Positions 7,361 through 9,245 of a DNA stretch of 9,245 nucleotides are shown here, piece by piece; position 1 is the stretch's first letter, and each line of letters opens with the position of its first letter. The notes below the pieces were generated by a model. The model saw only the letters and a program-made list of their open reading frames with translations, was not told the origin of the DNA and did no database searches. The stretch is from an uncultured Caryophanales bacterium (GTDB taxonomy: Bacteria > Bacillota_I > Bacilli_A > RFN20 > CAG-288). A program made the position numbers and the translations under genes. The DNA is taken from positions 1 through 9,245 of the forward strand of contig CALBLI010000023.1 in assembly GCA_937896065.1 (NCBI GenBank), written 5' to 3'.

Positions 7361-9245
7361 ATATCAAGTCAGAAATATCGATGTCACTAAGAGCACATTT
7401 AATCCAATAATTTTTAGTTTCATCCAATATAGTGAGCTCTTTCAATTTAGGACATTCAGCAATAAATTGTGAAAAATTAGTGAATTTAGATACTTTAGCG
7501 TCATATGATCTCTTCATTAAATCTTTTATTTCTTCCAGTGTCATCTTTAATTTAAATTCTTCAAGCAATGGCAAATTATAAAGAAGTTCATATTGGTAAA
7601 CATATTTTGCAGAACCTATAAGTGAATTTATTTTACTAAGTTCAATCGAAGTAATGATGTCATTATTTGCAAGCAAATATGTAGCTGGAATAGTTATTTC
7701 ATCAGCTTTGGTTTTTAAAGATCTGATTTTTACATTTGTGAGTGCATTTCTAGTAGCTGAAAGATTAAAAGCTACTATTTCAGTAATTTCCTTTGGTAAC
7801 ACTAAATCTGGATCAGCAGGGGTTGAATTATTAAACCATTCACCTAATTTTGTAATTGAAGCAGGAAGTGACCAACCATTACAAACTAGATGAACAGTTT
7901 TTTCATTAGTGGTAGGATTAGTATAGGTCAAACATTTGTTTTCAAATTTATATGTTTTATGACCAGTAGGAACAACTATTTCTTCTAAAGAAGGTAATAC
8001 ATCAAAGGAAGATAGTGGACGAATATTTGTTACATTTAGTGGAACATTAAACTTTTTTAATTTAGGTAAATTAGATACTCCGAATTGAGGAAAACCATTA
8101 GTAGAATTGTCAGCTATATTATTTGAAAAAACAATTTCTTCTAAATTATCACAATACGAAAAAGCTTTAGAAACATATGATGATGAATTCTCCAATCTAA
8201 TAAAAGATGTAACATTGTCAGACATTGTTACTTTTTTTACAGTATTATTTTTATAAAATAAATTAGGACCAATTGCTTGAACTTCATTTGGAATATAATA
8301 TTCTTCTTTATTTCCATATTCAAAAGCTGCAATTTTTCTATTATTGTTTTCATTCCAAATCAAAAAATTATTTGAAGTGTAAAAATATTGATTATTAGAT
8401 ACTACATTTATTTGATCAATATTCATATATATGGAATATTCACTATCAGTGCTAGTTTCACCTTTATTAAATGCAATAGAAGTTAACAAATTGCCAATAT
8501 TAAATTCTCCAATATGAGCTTTATAAAACCAATTTGTTAGGATAGTATTTGAATAATTGAGCGTAAGTTTTTTAATATTGCTATTTTCAAATATATACTT
8601 TCCTATTGAAGAAACATTAGAAATATTTACTGAATTGCATTTGATATTAGCAAATGCATTATCTCTAACAGCATAATATGATGAAGTAAGATTTATATCT
8701 AAAGTATCATCACTTATTCCGCAGCAAAATGCATAAGAGTCTATATATTTAACAGTGGAAGGAATTTCAACTTTGTTCCATCCAACTTCCAAAGTTGTTT
8801 TATTACTACTTAAAATATAATTATCAGTAAAAATAAGGTTACTGCTACCACCTTTGTGGATAGTCACTATTTTTAAATTTGGACAATTATAAAACATGCT
8901 GCCTTCTGTTGTATTAGTGTTTGCAGGAAGAACAACTTTTTCTAAAGATGTGCAATCTTTAAACATAAACCTACAATTAGCAAGTGATGATGAAAAAGTT
9001 TTTGGAAAAACAAATTCCTTTAATGAAGTGCACCCTTCAAATGCATTTGATCTAATTATATTAATCGTATCACCTGATATAAATTCAACTTTTGTAAGTT
9101 TTTTACAATTTTTAAATGCATCGCTTTTAATATCAAAGTCAGAGCTTACAAGTGGAATAGCCACTGATTCAATATCAGTATTTTCAAATGCACTGCTTGT
9201 GATTATTTTAACAGGCACTTTATCAATTTCACTAGGAATAACCAC
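7359..9245 (-). CDS. BspA-like leucine-rich-repeat surface protein (first gene of cluster), N-terminus outside window
   Basis: The frame is open to the right edge and 628 residues are visible. The first visible codon is GTG, but it falls within the LRR_5 entry segment (VVIPSEIDKVPVKIITSSAF) and is not a start. By alignment with the next gene, about 82 residues including a signal peptide, probably a lipoprotein one, should lie beyond base 9245, giving a full length near 710. BspA-type repeats run through most of the protein, for example NAFEGCTSLKEFVFPKTF and MFKDCTSLEKVVLP. Hairpin inserts lie near 138 (FTDNYIL), 289 (YTSNNFL) and 434 (FENKCLT). The C-terminal 67 residues carry KMTLEEIK and LDETKNY, matching the next gene. 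It ends TAG, 11 bases before the next ATG, and is the earliest visible member of the operon. The role is inferred as surface display and ligand binding. No catalytic domain is visible. Confidence 0.88.
   Translation of the reverse strand: MVIPSEIDKVPVKIITSSAFENTDIESVAIPLVSSDFDIKSDAFKNCKKLTKVEFISGDTINIIRSNAFEGCTSLKEFVFPKTFSSSLANCRFMFKDCTSLEKVVLPANTNTTEGSMFYNCPNLKIVTIHKGGSSNLIFTDNYILSSNKTTLEVGWNKVEIPSTVKYIDSYAFCCGISDDTLDINLTSSYYAVRDNAFANIKCNSVNISNVSSIGKYIFENSNIKKLTLNYSNTILTNWFYKAHIGEFNIGNLLTSIAFNKGETSTDSEYSIYMNIDQINVVSNNQYFYTSNNFLIWNENNNRKIAAFEYGNKEEYYIPNEVQAIGPNLFYKNNTVKKVTMSDNVTSFIRLENSSSYVSKAFSYCDNLEEIVFSNNIADNSTNGFPQFGVSNLPKLKKFNVPLNVTNIRPLSSFDVLPSLEEIVVPTGHKTYKFENKCLTYTNPTTNEKTVHLVCNGWSLPASITKLGEWFNNSTPADPDLVLPKEITEIVAFNLSATRNALTNVKIRSLKTKADEITIPATYLLANNDIITSIELSKINSLIGSAKYVYQYELLYNLPLLEEFKLKMTLEEIKDLMKRSYDAKVSKFTNFSQFIAECPKLKELTILDETKNYWIKCALSDIDISDLI

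Noticed and set aside
3830..7893. Plus-strand open frames opposite the BspA-like genes (3830-4051, 5756-6067, 7001-7198, 7654-7893)
   Set aside because: Short, lacking credible ribosome binding sites, and antisense to well-supported repeat proteins. They are composition shadows.
9243..9245. GTG at the right edge as the true start of the first BspA-like gene
   Set aside because: It lies within a conserved LRR_5 entry strand. No signal peptide follows, and the paralog has about 82 more residues before this point.
2950..9245. LRR proteins as part of a defence, toxin or secretion system
   Set aside because: No nuclease, NTPase, toxin, immunity or secretion-specific domain or neighbour is visible. 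The lipoboxes and BspA-type repeats point to plain surface display.

Overview
The window is AT-rich DNA with dense gene packing and strong AGGAGG-type ribosome binding sites. TGA is used as a stop (end of the first gene) and TGG for Trp, so the standard bacterial code (table 11) applies, not the Mycoplasma code. A YchF/IspF/ArgS housekeeping block next to tandem serine-rich BspA-like leucine-rich-repeat lipoproteins fits a low-GC Firmicutes lineage, perhaps one of the uncultured host-associated Bacilli. That placement is inferred from style and not proven. IspF implies isoprenoid precursors are made by the MEP pathway.

Left third (1-2710, + strand): three tightly packed housekeeping genes. 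They are the 3' half of ychF (translation-associated ATPase), then ispF (MEP pathway cyclase) with a 4-bp ATGA overlap, then argS (arginyl-tRNA synthetase) after an 8-bp gap. They look like one transcription unit whose promoter lies upstream of the window.

Middle (2711-2949): a 239-bp convergent intergenic spacer, very AT-rich, with no gene, no convincing terminator, and five scattered ATTTAAA motifs.

Right two thirds (2950-9245, - strand): three consecutive large genes, read right to left, for BspA-like (LRR_5-type) repeat proteins. The first (7359-9245) is cut by the window edge and lacks its N-terminus. The other two are complete and start with lipoprotein signal peptides (Cys22 and Cys19) followed by Ser/Thr-rich linkers. 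Gaps are 11 and 21 bp and each downstream gene has a clear Shine-Dalgarno, so they form an operon with its promoter outside the window. The first two are collinear paralogs. The third has an internal duplication of about 150 residues. All three end in a related C-terminal module. They probably coat the cell surface as ligand-binding or adhesive proteins, but the ligand cannot be read from sequence.

I see no RNA genes, CRISPR, insertion sequences, phage genes, or defence or toxin-antitoxin systems. The most unusual content is the architecture of the BspA-like tandem cluster.
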